A stretch of DNA of 60,452 nt from Baia soyae. Its GTDB lineage: Bacteria > Bacillota > Bacilli > Thermoactinomycetales > Thermoactinomycetaceae. Within the stretch, counting starts at the first letter, position 1. Every line of letters begins with the position of its first letter. Shown here piece by piece: positions 47,695 to 56,158 of the stretch. The position numbers were made by a program, and so were the translations under genes. Where the stretch lies: contig NZ_SLXV01000014.1 of the NCBI RefSeq assembly GCF_004341445.1, forward strand, positions 1 to 60,452. The letters are read 5' to 3'. The notes beneath the pieces are model-generated. The model had not been told where the DNA came from and did not search any database. It worked only from the letters and a program-made list of their open reading frames with translations.

Positions 47695-47735
47695 GAAAAA
47701 CACACCTGATCCTTGGAGATCAAGGGTGTTTTTCG
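47695..47735 (+). terminator. terminator after the 67-aa gene
   Basis: AAAAACACACCTGATC pairs with GATCAAGGGTGTTTTT, then a T-run. Confidence 0.85.
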
Positions 47736-47760
47736 TACTTTTTTGTAGGAGGCTTTTCTC

Positions 47761-48042
47761 TTGAATGTACTGATTTTTACGCTAGGTATGATCTCTTTTT
47801 GCGCGGTCGTCGTCTTTTCTTTCGCCTATAGGCGTAGTCAAGGAAACACGCGTATGAAGAATCAAGGATTTATGAATATCTCCATGGGTACTTTATTCCT
47901 CAGCCTAGCTGGCTTAGAATACGCTACCCTTACCTTTAAATCTCCATTAGGATATATCCTGCTAGCTTTAATCGCTCTTATTGGTCTTGTTTGTTTCTAT
48001 TATGGATACAAGCGGGTTCAGCTAAGCCGGCAGAAATCATAG
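47761..48042 (+). CDS. ytpI: YtpI-like membrane protein
   Basis: 93 residues with three hydrophobic helices (about 2-22, 37-55, 60-82) and a basic C-terminus, as in the YtpI family found beside ytoI in Bacillus. Function unknown. The TTG start is 8 bases after AGGAGG. Confidence 0.8.
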   Translation: MNVLIFTLGMISFCAVVVFSFAYRRSQGNTRMKNQGFMNISMGTLFLSLAGLEYATLTFKSPLGYILLALIALIGLVCFYYGYKRVQLSRQKS

Positions 48043-48077
48043 ATAAAAGAATGTACATCGTGGATGATGAAACACCA

Positions 48078-48121
48078 TAGAACGGCTCTCCAAAAACATT
48101 TTTGGAAGGGTCGTCTTTTCT
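48078..48121 (+). terminator. terminator after ytpI
   Basis: Imperfect stem ACGGCTCTCCAAAAA with TTTTTGGAAGGGTCGT, followed by CTTTTC. Confidence 0.6.
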
Positions 48122-48152
48122 ATATTAAGAAAGCTCCCTCACAACCTTTATT

Positions 48153-48164
48153 GACTGAACGGTC
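48153..48164. promoter_or_regulatory. candidate TetR operator, upstream of its own gene
   Basis: GACTGAACGGTC, one base from the palindrome GACCNNNNGGTC, overlapping a possible -35 (TTGACT at 48151-48156). Confidence 0.5.
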
Positions 48165-48201
48165 CGCAAATGATAAGGTATCTTGAAAGGAGGTGAACCT
48201 A

Positions 48202-48786
48202 ATGGCCCGAAACAAGGAATTCGATACCACTCTTGTGTTGCGTAAAGCTACCGAGATATTCGGTCATTACGGATATGAAGGTACGTCACTACAAAATTTA
48301 CTTGAAGGATTAGGCATAGCCCGCCAAAGTCTTTACGACACATATGGTACCAAAAGAGAGCTATTCATTTTAGCGATTAAACATTATTTGAATGAGAAAT
48401 CATTAGCTGTGGTTGAATACCTCGAACGACCTGGTTCCAAGAAAGAAGCGATTGCCCAGATCTTTTACGCAATTGCGGCCGTTTTAAAAGATGAAATGCG
48501 CCGTAATGAATGCTTTATTATATGTAGTGCCATTGATCAAATCCCCCATGATCCGGAAATCGCTGCTTATTTCGCGAAAGATAAATCTCTGTTAGAACAA
48601 GCCTTTTATGATGCATTGGTACGTGCTAAACAACAGGGGGAACTAAGTGATCGGCATGGAGACTTGTTAGCCCTTTCCAGATATTTATACCATGCACGCT
48701 ATTCCCTTACTCAGGTGGTAAAAATCACTTCAGACCCGAAAGTATTAGATAACGTCGTAGCCGTTATCCTATCCACTTTAGACTAA
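48202..48786 (+). CDS. TetR-family transcriptional regulator
   Basis: 194 residues. N-terminal helix-turn-helix with LRKATEIFGHYGYEGTSLQNLLEGLGIARQSLYDTYGTKRELF, cut at the usual TetR positions (recognition helix ends at LYDTYGTK). The C-terminal ligand-binding part is helical. ATG at 48202 is preceded by AAAGGAGGTGA, a near-perfect ribosome binding site. Candidate operators lie in its own promoter and in front of the downstream SnoaL-like gene, so the pair is likely a TetR/enzyme module. Confidence 0.92.
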   Translation: MARNKEFDTTLVLRKATEIFGHYGYEGTSLQNLLEGLGIARQSLYDTYGTKRELFILAIKHYLNEKSLAVVEYLERPGSKKEAIAQIFYAIAAVLKDEMRRNECFIICSAIDQIPHDPEIAAYFAKDKSLLEQAFYDALVRAKQQGELSDRHGDLLALSRYLYHARYSLTQVVKITSDPKVLDNVVAVILSTLD

Positions 48787-49138
48787 TCATGGAGTGCTTC
48801 TCCTGCTTCACGGTCATCTACCTTTCGTTGAACCGCATTGCACGTTTCCTTACATCTAAAAAAATATGGCTGACCAGAAAAATATTTTCAACTTTTTTCT
48901 TGACCAAACGATCTATAAAGAGTATGATGATGTTGTAGGAGATATTCGATGTAAGAATTTGAACCAAATGCTTATCTAACAAGTTAAGGAGGTGTTGGAA
49001 CCCAAATCAGTAATTATTTTGGACTGATTGTTCTATAAAGGTTCGTTGCTTATTTTTTAATCATTCCAGACCATTTGGTCTTGAAAAGTGATAAAGCAAT
49101 CACATAAACAAAAAAACATCCCTTAGGAGGACTCTATT
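48787..49138 (+). promoter_or_regulatory. promoter, operators and long leader of the SnoaL-like gene
   Basis: 350 bases without a gene. A strong sigma-A promoter, TTGACC-N17-TATGAT (-35 48900-48905, -10 48923-48928), overlaps the palindrome-like GACCAAACGATC (48902-48913). A perfect AGACCATTTGGTCT lies at 49068-49081. The leader of about 200 bases has an unused AAGGAGGTG and a hairpin AATCAGT/ACTGATT near 49003-49028. The two GACCNNNNGRTC sites probably bind the adjacent TetR. Confidence 0.6.
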
Positions 49139-49585
49139 ATGACTACCCAAATGACAAGAGAACAAATTCGTGAAAGAGCAGAAGGCGTATTTAAAAACCA
49201 TCTCAAATATCTATCCGCTGGTGAGATTGCCACATGGACCGATCTTTTCCATCAAGATGGAGTGTTAGACTTCCCTTATGCTATCGGAAACTTCCCTAAA
49301 AAAGTAGAAGGTAAGAAAGCTCTTTATGATTACATGATCAACTTTCCAAAACACTTCAGTGTTAGATTTTATGATCTGAAATTTTATCCTACTGAAGATC
49401 CAGAACTTGTAATCGCAGAATTCAAATCTACAGGGAAACATCTCGAAACTGGGAATCCATATGAACAAACGTATATCAGTGTCGTTCAAACGAAGGATGG
49501 CTTCATCCAAGTGTATCGTGATTTCTGGAACCCAATGGTAGCAATCGAATCGATCGGCGGGAAATTAGAGGAGTTTATAGGTTAA
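49139..49585 (+). CDS. SnoaL-like / NTF2-fold protein (PhzA/B-like)
   Basis: 148 residues. The cone-shaped NTF2 fold is suggested by the N-terminal helices, WTDLFHQDGVLDFPYAI, and the later EFKSTGKHLETGNPYEQTYISVVQ strands. PhzA/PhzB, limonene epoxide hydrolase and ketosteroid isomerase relatives share this layout, including the central aspartate. Substrate unknown. TTAGGAGG precedes the ATG. It ends at a strong terminator. The pattern is that of a TetR-controlled small enzyme. Confidence 0.8.
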   Translation: MTTQMTREQIRERAEGVFKNHLKYLSAGEIATWTDLFHQDGVLDFPYAIGNFPKKVEGKKALYDYMINFPKHFSVRFYDLKFYPTEDPELVIAEFKSTGKHLETGNPYEQTYISVVQTKDGFIQVYRDFWNPMVAIESIGGKLEEFIG

Positions 49586-49603
49586 TGTTTTTAACATAGA
49601 ATC

Positions 49604-49647
49604 TAAACAGGAGTAGGCCAGACAACCAGTCTAGTCTACTCCTGTTT
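49604..49647 (+). terminator. terminator after the SnoaL-like gene
   Basis: Long stem AAACAGGAGTAGGCCAGAC with GTCTAGTCTACTCCTGTTT, loop AACCA. Confidence 0.85.
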
Positions 49648-49769
49648 ATGCGGATAATATCCTCATTTGCATAATTTTGTGCCTTCATCATTAGGGAATC
49701 TAGGTATTTTTATTTCATTTACCCTAAAAACCTCTGCTGTTACACATTTTCTTTTCATCAATCGAACTA

Positions 49770-52007
49770 TTAATCGGTAAGCTTAATAGCCCTTAGAGTA
49801 TAGGTATCATAAGCAGGAGCACCCACCCCAGTTGTATATAAAATAACGGGAGCTCCAGATATAACTCTTACTCCAATAAGTTGCCCAGCAGTTACACGCT
49901 GAATACTATTAGCTGAGATCGTAAGATTCGCTCTAACATTTATATTCCTACCTAAAGGGTTTGGTGATGCTGCACCATTAATTTGTAACTGGACTAAAGC
50001 ATCTCCAGTCATCCCTCCAGTCACAATCGTATAGTCAATTGCATATACACCACTTTGCTGCACAACAACTTGATTATTTGTTGGTGAATTTAGCGTAAAT
50101 TGTCCGGTTGGAAATGAAGTAGAGGCTACGGTAAATGGAATGAATTGATTAAGAGGAACTGTTGCAGCATTAGCATCTTTTACTCCACCTCCAGAAATAT
50201 TAGTAACTCCAACCCCGATTGCTCCAGTTGGGCCCGTGGCTCCGGTTGGGCCGGTTGGGCCAGTTGAGCCGGTTGGGCCAGTTGAGCCGGTTGGGCCATC
50301 GGTTCCAGTTGGGCCAGTTACTCCATCGCTTCCAGTTGGGCCAGTTGTTCCGTCGGCTCCAGTTGGGCCAGTTGTTCCGTCGGCTCCAGTTGGACCGGTT
50401 GTTCCGTCGGCTCCAGTTGGGCCGATTGTTCCGTCGGCTCCAGTTGGGCCAGTTGTTCCGTCGGCTCCAGTTGGGCCAGTTGTTCCGTCGGCTCCAGTTG
50501 GGCCAGTTGTTCCGTCGGCTCCAGTTGGACCGGTTGTTCCGTCGGCTCCAGTTGGGCCGGTTGTTCCGTCGGCTCCAGTTGGACCGGTTGTTCCGTCGGC
50601 TCCAGTTGGGCCGGTTACTCCATCGGTTCCAGTTGGGCCGGTTGTTCCATTGGCTCCAGTTGGGCCGGTTGTTCCGTCGGTTCCAGTTGGGCCAGTTGTT
50701 CCGTCGGCTCCAGTTGGGCCAGTTGTTCCGTCGGCTCCGGTTGGACCGGTTGTTCCGTTGGCTCCAGTTGGGCCGGTTGTTCCGTCGGTTCCAGTTGGGC
50801 CAGTTGTTCCGTCGGCTCCAGTTGGGCCAGTTGTTCCGTCGGCTCCAGTTGGGCCGGTTGTTCCGTCGGCTCCAGTTGGACCAGTTGTTCCGTCGGCTCC
50901 AGTTGGGCCAGTTGTTCCGTCGGCTCCAGTTGGGCCAGTTGTTCCATTGGCTCCAGTTGGGCCGGTTGTTCCGTCGGTTCCAGTTGGGCCAGTTGTTCCG
51001 TCGGCTCCAGTTGGGCCAGTTGTTCCGTCGGCTCCGGTTGGACCGGTTGTTCCGTTGGCTCCAGTTGGGCCGGTTGTTCCGTCGGTTCCAGTTGGGCCAG
51101 TTGTTCCGTCGGCTCCAGTTGGGCCAGTTGTTCCGTCGGCTCCGGTTGGACCGGTTGTTCCGTCGGCTCCAGTTGGACCGGTTGTTCCGTCGGCTCCGGT
51201 TGGACCGGTTGTTCCGTCGGTTCCAGTTGGGCCGGTTGTTCCGTCAGCTCCGGTTGGGCCAGTTGTTCCGTCGGCTCCAGTTGGGCCGGTTACTCCATCG
51301 GCTCCAGTTGGACCGGTTGTCCCAGTAAGACCAATCTCTTCAATGATTGCTATAATGATTTTTGCAATCGCTCCAGAAGCTCCAGCAGGCAAATCTAATC
51401 TCACATTTGCTGAACCAGGTGTTACCGTAATGTCTAACGCATTGGATATAAAATTTAGTGTATCTGCGAAACCCATTTGGGCACTTCCGTTTGCTCCTGA
51501 ATTTCCTTGAACCACAAATAAGAAATCACCTGTAGCAAAAGATCCCGTCGGTCCTTGAGGTCCTGTTGGCCCTTGGGGTCCCGTGGGTCCAACCGCTCCC
51601 GGTGGTCCTGCTGGCCCCTGAGGTCCTGTGGATCCCTGAGGCCCAGGAGGTCCTCCCGATGACCCTGTGACTCCCGGTGGTCCTTGAGGTCCCGTCGGTC
51701 CCCTCGTAACATCTGTTCCTAACACGTTTTCTAACTTCTCGTTTAAAATCCATTCTTTCTTCCCAATTACATTGATGGTGTCGCGAACGCTTTCATTAAT
51801 CGTAAGTAAGTCGCTAATCGAAGGTTGAAAGCTTGTGGATACTCCAGGGAGAGTCCCTAAAACGTACTGAAGCTTTTCTCCTTCCGCATTAATAATATGG
51901 CTAAGACCTAGCTCTTCTAAAGCAATGGACGAAAGTAATAGGTTTACTGCGTCTTCTCGAGTAAGTGTAATATTCGGGGTAATATTCGGTATATTCGATT
52001 GAGACAT
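49770..52007 (-). CDS. BclA-like collagen-repeat exosporium/spore-surface glycoprotein
   Basis: 745 residues. The N-terminal 100 residues carry [25 protein letters not shown], seen in spore-associated proteins. A first G-x-y stretch ([13 protein letters not shown], about 105-150) is followed by a non-collagen insert (about 155-225). A second, very long collagen region of about 38 units of TTGPTGADG follows, then a C-terminal domain of about 140 residues of the trimerising BclA/C1q-TNF type ([19 protein letters not shown] ... [13 protein letters not shown]). GPT triplets are the O-glycosylated sites in BclA. The gene lies alone; expression late in sporulation is expected from the family, not seen here. 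Confidence 0.85.
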   Translation of the reverse strand: MSQSNIPNITPNITLTREDAVNLLLSSIALEELGLSHIINAEGEKLQYVLGTLPGVSTSFQPSISDLLTINESVRDTINVIGKKEWILNEKLENVLGTDVTRGPTGPQGPPGVTGSSGGPPGPQGSTGPQGPAGPPGAVGPTGPQGPTGPQGPTGSFATGDFLFVVQGNSGANGSAQMGFADTLNFISNALDITVTPGSANVRLDLPAGASGAIAKIIIAIIEEIGLTGTTGPTGADGVTGPTGADGTTGPTGADGTTGPTGTDGTTGPTGADGTTGPTGADGTTGPTGADGTTGPTGADGTTGPTGTDGTTGPTGANGTTGPTGADGTTGPTGADGTTGPTGTDGTTGPTGANGTTGPTGADGTTGPTGADGTTGPTGADGTTGPTGADGTTGPTGADGTTGPTGTDGTTGPTGANGTTGPTGADGTTGPTGADGTTGPTGTDGTTGPTGANGTTGPTGTDGVTGPTGADGTTGPTGADGTTGPTGADGTTGPTGADGTTGPTGADGTTGPTGADGTTGPTGADGTIGPTGADGTTGPTGADGTTGPTGADGTTGPTGSDGVTGPTGTDGPTGSTGPTGSTGPTGPTGATGPTGAIGVGVTNISGGGVKDANAATVPLNQFIPFTVASTSFPTGQFTLNSPTNNQVVVQQSGVYAIDYTIVTGGMTGDALVQLQINGAASPNPLGRNINVRANLTISANSIQRVTAGQLIGVRVISGAPVILYTTGVGAPAYDTYTLRAIKLTD
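50285..51330 (-). repeat. 27-bp tandem repeat array within the collagen gene
   Basis: About 38 copies of a 27-bp unit encoding TTGPTGADG, with variants ADG, TDG, ANG and SDG. A higher-order ADG-ADG-TDG-ANG block of four units (108 bp) recurs at least twice (units 11-14 and 22-25). Frame is kept throughout, as expected for length variation by unequal exchange. Confidence 0.92.
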
Positions 52008-52225
52008 ACTACTTTTCCTCCCATATATAACTCCTACTTATACGTATGCAGTTGTGTTGCAAAAAAGGAGATTACGACAGATCGTGAGAAAAAATCATTC
52101 TAGAATACAGGCATATCAAATAAGTCTGTATGAGACTACACCACATTTTCTAGAACCAATGGTAGCAATCAAATCGATAGAAGATTTCGTAAGGGTATGA
52201 CCTAGGTAGGGTATGAACAAACATA
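52008..52225. other. intergenic region upstream of the collagen gene
   Basis: Contains the collagen gene promoter region and a degenerate fragment similar to the 3' end of the SnoaL-like gene (see separate entry). Confidence 0.4.
52153..52200 (+). pseudogene. remnant of a second SnoaL-like gene (3' end only)
   Basis: TTCTAGAACC-AATGGTAGCAATC-AAATCGAT matches the end of the gene at 49139-49585 with a one-base deletion and an amber codon, then diverges. The matching protein stretch is MVAIxSI. It is far too short for function. It lies on the other side of the collagen gene from the intact copy. Confidence 0.5.
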
Positions 52226-52266
52226 AACAGAGCAATACCGAACAACGAATTCGGCATTGCTCTGTT
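52226..52266 (-). terminator. terminator after the ArsR-type gene
   Basis: Stem AACAGAGCAATGCCGAA with TTCGGTATTGCTCTGTT (one mismatch), then TATGTTTGTT on the minus strand. Confidence 0.88.
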
Positions 52267-52289
52267 GTTATTCTCTCGCCACACAAATC

Positions 52290-53192
52290 TCAGGTTGGGT
52301 AGATAACGGAATGTAGCTTTTCTTGTAATTCAAGCGCAAACTCTTTTCGCGTACTAAGGCAAAATTGACTATCTCCTGTTAAATGTACGCGAACAAGACC
52401 CGCTGCTCGTAGTGTCATAAGATGATGATGAATATTCCCTTTTGCTCCTCCTATCTGCTTTAAAACCTCTGTGAATGTACGTTTCTGTATAGAAAGAAAC
52501 TGCAATATTTCTAAGCGCTTTCGATCAGATAAGCATTTTCCAATGCTCATCAACTCATCTATGCTGGATGGTTCCGTTTTAAGAGGGAACCACACAAATA
52601 TTTTCTCTCTAAAAATACTAAAGGTATGTAGCGGACTAAAGTGAATAGACGGGATCATGATGACATGCTTCATATCTTCTATCTCAATCTGAAGCCCCCT
52701 AGCAAAATGTTCCACTACCTGGGTGGAAGGCATTTGTCCCTTTTGTTTATTGAAAAGATGGATTGCCTTTTTCAACGTATTTTCAACCTTCTCATATTGA
52801 AAGTACTGCTCGTTCCATTGAGAGAGAAAATAAACAAACTGATTTCGTTGTTTTTCTAAATCCAATAATATCTGTGAATCTACTTCTCTTAGATGCGGAG
52901 CTAGTAATTCATACATCTCAGCCGCAGTTAGCCCTTCCAACCAGCTTAAAAAGGACCCTACTTGTTGGTTTTGTGGGCAGTTTTCAATTAATAAGCAGGC
53001 AACATTACTAAACGCCAAATCCTCAAACTCCGCCAATTCGGTTTCAAATTCAGCAGTTAATCTCTTCTGTACGTCCGAAATCCACCCTATCCCTTTGTAT
53101 AAATACTTTAGATTTGCTCTCCGTTTATATAAAAGAAAACTTAAAAGAAGTTCATATGCAATGGAATTTCCTGCCTCTACTTGATACGACAT
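52290..53192 (-). CDS. ArsR-type winged-helix regulator with large N-terminal domain
   Basis: 300 residues. The C-terminal 90 (CLSDRKRLEILQFLSIQKRTFTEVLKQIGGAKGNIHHHLMTLRAAGLVRV) are an ArsR-type helix-turn-helix. The first 200 residues are helical and not recognised; they probably bind a ligand or a protein. Most ArsR proteins are about 100 residues, so this is a fused form, and no metal-binding cysteine pair is seen. ATG at 53192 has GGGAGG close upstream. Divergent from an oligoendopeptidase gene, which it probably controls. Confidence 0.85.
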   Translation of the reverse strand: MSYQVEAGNSIAYELLLSFLLYKRRANLKYLYKGIGWISDVQKRLTAEFETELAEFEDLAFSNVACLLIENCPQNQQVGSFLSWLEGLTAAEMYELLAPHLREVDSQILLDLEKQRNQFVYFLSQWNEQYFQYEKVENTLKKAIHLFNKQKGQMPSTQVVEHFARGLQIEIEDMKHVIMIPSIHFSPLHTFSIFREKIFVWFPLKTEPSSIDELMSIGKCLSDRKRLEILQFLSIQKRTFTEVLKQIGGAKGNIHHHLMTLRAAGLVRVHLTGDSQFCLSTRKEFALELQEKLHSVIYPT

Positions 53193-53266
53193 ATTTGCCT
53201 CCCGATCTCCACTAGTAACTCTAGAATAGCATAAATGAATAATTAAAAAGAACAATAAATGATTTC

Positions 53267-53286
53267 AATATATATTTACATATATT
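53267..53286. promoter_or_regulatory. candidate operator between the ArsR-type and oligoendopeptidase genes
   Basis: AATATAT-ATTTAC-ATATATT, a 20-base near-palindrome in the middle of the divergent region, the size and AT-rich character of ArsR-family sites. Confidence 0.5.
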
Positions 53287-53377
53287 AATTGTTCTATTAT
53301 CATTGAACTAAATAAGAATTACTGATGACATAGAACTTATGTAAACAAAACACCAATGGAGGAGGATTACGACGAAT

Positions 53378-55162
53378 ATGATGAATGAACCTACTCGTTG
53401 GAATTTACACACGTTATATCCCGAGCAGATGGAATCTACCCTATCTACGGAGTTAGATGAATTAGAGGCTACTCTAAATAAACTTCTACATAGTATAAAG
53501 AAGCTTTCTCCGAGTTTAAATCCGATTAAACCGGAAGAACTCTCTCTTTTCTCCCAATTAATTAGGAGAGTCGAGAAAGCCGACTCCTATTATTATTGTC
53601 TTTTTGCTGAGACACCTAGACATTCCATCATCCCCTTACTACGTAGCCGTGTTTCTACACTGAAAGCGGGAATCCGTTCTCTCTGGTCTGATTTGGGACA
53701 TCAACTCGCTCTGATGACAGATGAACAATTCACTGCATGGTCTAGTCTTCCTTCTATTCATCCATTTATCTCTGATTTATCCACTCTTCGTCTAAAGAGC
53801 CAAACCCTTCCTACTAATCTAGAAGACTTTGCAACAAGCCTCGCTGGAGATGGGCTTAAATCGTTGGAACATATGTATATCCAACTTCGGGACAAGTTAA
53901 AAGTTGATATAGAGGATGAAAGTAATAGAACAAAACTATCTTTTGGGGAAGCAAATAGAATAGCCTTTAGTGACCCAGATCCAAATCGGCGAAGGCAAGC
54001 ATTTCAATCTCTCACCCATACCTTAGAACAGGAATCAGACCTCTTTGCATCCGTTTTGAATCAAATTACCCATTTTCGTCTAGCTCTTTGCCAAGCTCAA
54101 CAACGAAGAGATGTATTAGACGATTCATTAACATTAAGTGGTCTTTCTCGTGTTACTCTGGACACCATGTGGGAGACGATTGACAGTCTTCTCCCAAAAC
54201 TAACTCATTTCCTAAAGCTAAAAGCGAAAGAATATGGAGAAGAAAAAATCTCTTGGCATCAACTAAAAACGGAATCCCACATTCATACTCAAGTTCCTTT
54301 CTCTGAAGCCATAGAACGGATTATTGAAACTTCTAACCAATTAGATCCAGCCATAGGGGACTTCATGCAGCAAGCTGTTATAAATGGATGGATCGATGCA
54401 ATGCCACGTAAAAACAAACCACTAGGCGGCTTTTGCGCTCCCTTTATTCATAACGGAGAATCTCGTATCTCCTTAAACTATGATGGAGGAGTAGAGAGTG
54501 GTAGAATTCTGGCTCACGAACTAGGACATGCATGGCATTTTCGACAATTGGAAGATCACTCTTCTCTCGTTCTGTTGGAAGATCGATTTAGCATGACCAT
54601 TGCTGAAACATCCTCTATCTTCTTTCAGTTGGCATTTATCGATGATATGATCCAACATTCAAAGGATCGGGAAGAGAAAAAATCACTACTTAATTGGAAA
54701 ATACAAGATAGCCTTACCTATTTGATGGGAATTCGAGCAGCCTATCTATTCGAAACTCGCCTCTATGAAAAACGGAGATCAGGTCCTTTGAGTGCTAGTC
54801 AGTTAGAAGATTTATTCCAAGAAGCTCAAAAAGAAGCTTATGGAGACCAGCTTAGTCAATATCAACCTTTCGAGTGGATAAAAGCGATCCAATTTTATCG
54901 ATCCTCTGTCCCCTTCTATAACTATTCATACACCTTTGGCTATCTTTTTAGCTTAGGTCTATTCGAAATAGCAAAGAAAGATGGAAAGCAATTTTCTCAG
55001 AAATTTAATCAATTTCTAAGCGAAACAGGAAAAAAATCAGTGGAAGAGCTAGCGCTTCAACACTTTCATATTGACCTTTCCCATCCAGACTTCTGGGATC
55101 AACCCACCCAGCAGATTGCACGTGATATTGAAGAATACATTCATTTATCTACAGAGCAATGA
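53378..55162 (+). CDS. M3-family oligoendopeptidase (PepF-type)
   Basis: 594 residues. The zinc motif HELGHAWHF (HExxH, near residue 380) with a downstream glutamate in the TIAETSSIFF region places it in peptidase family M3 (oligoendopeptidase F). It cleaves short oligopeptides in the cytosol. The N-terminus (TRWNLHTLYP) and C-terminal helices match the family length. GGAGGAGG lies 12 bases before the ATG. It is transcribed divergently from an ArsR-type regulator, which suggests that the regulator controls peptide use. Confidence 0.93.
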   Translation: MMNEPTRWNLHTLYPEQMESTLSTELDELEATLNKLLHSIKKLSPSLNPIKPEELSLFSQLIRRVEKADSYYYCLFAETPRHSIIPLLRSRVSTLKAGIRSLWSDLGHQLALMTDEQFTAWSSLPSIHPFISDLSTLRLKSQTLPTNLEDFATSLAGDGLKSLEHMYIQLRDKLKVDIEDESNRTKLSFGEANRIAFSDPDPNRRRQAFQSLTHTLEQESDLFASVLNQITHFRLALCQAQQRRDVLDDSLTLSGLSRVTLDTMWETIDSLLPKLTHFLKLKAKEYGEEKISWHQLKTESHIHTQVPFSEAIERIIETSNQLDPAIGDFMQQAVINGWIDAMPRKNKPLGGFCAPFIHNGESRISLNYDGGVESGRILAHELGHAWHFRQLEDHSSLVLLEDRFSMTIAETSSIFFQLAFIDDMIQHSKDREEKKSLLNWKIQDSLTYLMGIRAAYLFETRLYEKRRSGPLSASQLEDLFQEAQKEAYGDQLSQYQPFEWIKAIQFYRSSVPFYNYSYTFGYLFSLGLFEIAKKDGKQFSQKFNQFLSETGKKSVEELALQHFHIDLSHPDFWDQPTQQIARDIEEYIHLSTEQ

Positions 55163-55216
55163 AAACCTTGATTAATTATCGCATACCTGTTGCTCCTTTA
55201 TATTTATAGACACGTA

Positions 55217-55837
55217 CTACAACGTACTTGCTAATCCAACCATAACAGCTAATAACATCCAGAACAGAATGGCAATGATCCATGCTTTCTTAGCTGTAAG
55301 ATTCGCTAAGGTGGTTAACCCCATTGCAAGTAGAACCGTAAACCAGATCTCGAATAGTTCTACACAGCTTAGAACTCCTTCCCAGAAGCCCTTTACTGGA
55401 AGTATACTTGCCAAACTTGTGTATTGTATCTCTGGATTATCATGGAATAACATGGCGAGTATCAAATGGAATACTAAGCCCAACAGGGTAATGACCCAGA
55501 GATTCATGTTCAAGGAGAAAGACTGTTTGAATGCAATGCGTCCGCCGAACAGCTTAACCAATCCTTGCATAATCCAAGACGTAAACATGGTTAACAAGGA
55601 GAGGAACAAAAACACAATCGTGAGAACAACGATTGCAAATATCACACTAAGTCCAATATGTACTCCAGAATTACCGGCAAAAGTGAAGAACGAAGGATCG
55701 TCCGTATAAGCATATATAAATACAGCCAGAAGAAATAGTAACAACAGTGGAGCCCAAGAAATAGTCGGGTTGCTCTTCATTGCCTCAAATTGTTCTTTCG
55801 GATTCGTGATGATACCAAGTAAAGATATTTTTTTCAC
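55217..55837 (-). CDS. Yip1-domain membrane protein
   Basis: About 206 residues with five membrane segments. The Yip1 family pattern is seen: N-terminal NPKEQFEAMKSNPTISW, then the hydrophobic core, and GIRFKQSF-like FGGRIAFKQSFSLN before TM3. Function unknown in bacteria. GAGG lies 9 bases before a GTG at 55837, which is preferred; the ATG at 55843 is only 3 bases from it. A palindrome lies 36-56 bases upstream. Confidence 0.8.
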   Translation of the reverse strand: MKKISLLGIITNPKEQFEAMKSNPTISWAPLLLLFLLAVFIYAYTDDPSFFTFAGNSGVHIGLSVIFAIVVLTIVFLFLSLLTMFTSWIMQGLVKLFGGRIAFKQSFSLNMNLWVITLLGLVFHLILAMLFHDNPEIQYTSLASILPVKGFWEGVLSCVELFEIWFTVLLAMGLTTLANLTAKKAWIIAILFWMLLAVMVGLASTL

Positions 55838-56158
55838 GTTCATATTCCTCAATTTCTATTTATATATGTAGATTGCCTAGGTGGATTAGGCAACTTGAAG
55901 CTATGTAGTACTCTTGATAAAATGAATTCCCTTATTTCTATAATGAAAATAATACAGTAAACTCATAGTAATCAATTTTCTCGCGACCCTTCTACTTTAG
56001 AAAATAAATAAAACTCCTTACATCAATGGATATAAAGAGTTTATTTGCAAAAAAGGGATATTTATATCATCCACCCAATTCCGATATACTCCGTATAGAA
56101 AATATCGAGTGAAAAACAAACTTACAGGATACGATGTATTTGCAAAGGAGGGAAATGA
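55838..56158. other. intergenic region between the Yip1 and AraC genes
   Basis: About 320 AT-rich bases. It has TTGCCTA-N7-TAGGCAA (55873-55893) in front of the Yip1 gene, and a hairpin AAACTCCTTACATC/GATATAAAGAGTTT (56011-56042) with flanking A/T runs that could be a terminator or attenuator in front of the AraC gene. No gene. Confidence 0.5.

Noticed and set aside
50285-51330. CRISPR-like array
   Set aside because: The repeats are contiguous 27-bp coding units without unique spacers, and no cas genes are near.
50219-51510. Two long plus-strand ORFs (369 and 424 codons) over the collagen array, and one minus-strand ORF in another frame
   Set aside because: They are shadows of a 27-bp repeat without stops in several frames; composition is monotonous (repeats such as FRRLQLGQL and VVPSAPVGP) and they have no start signal.
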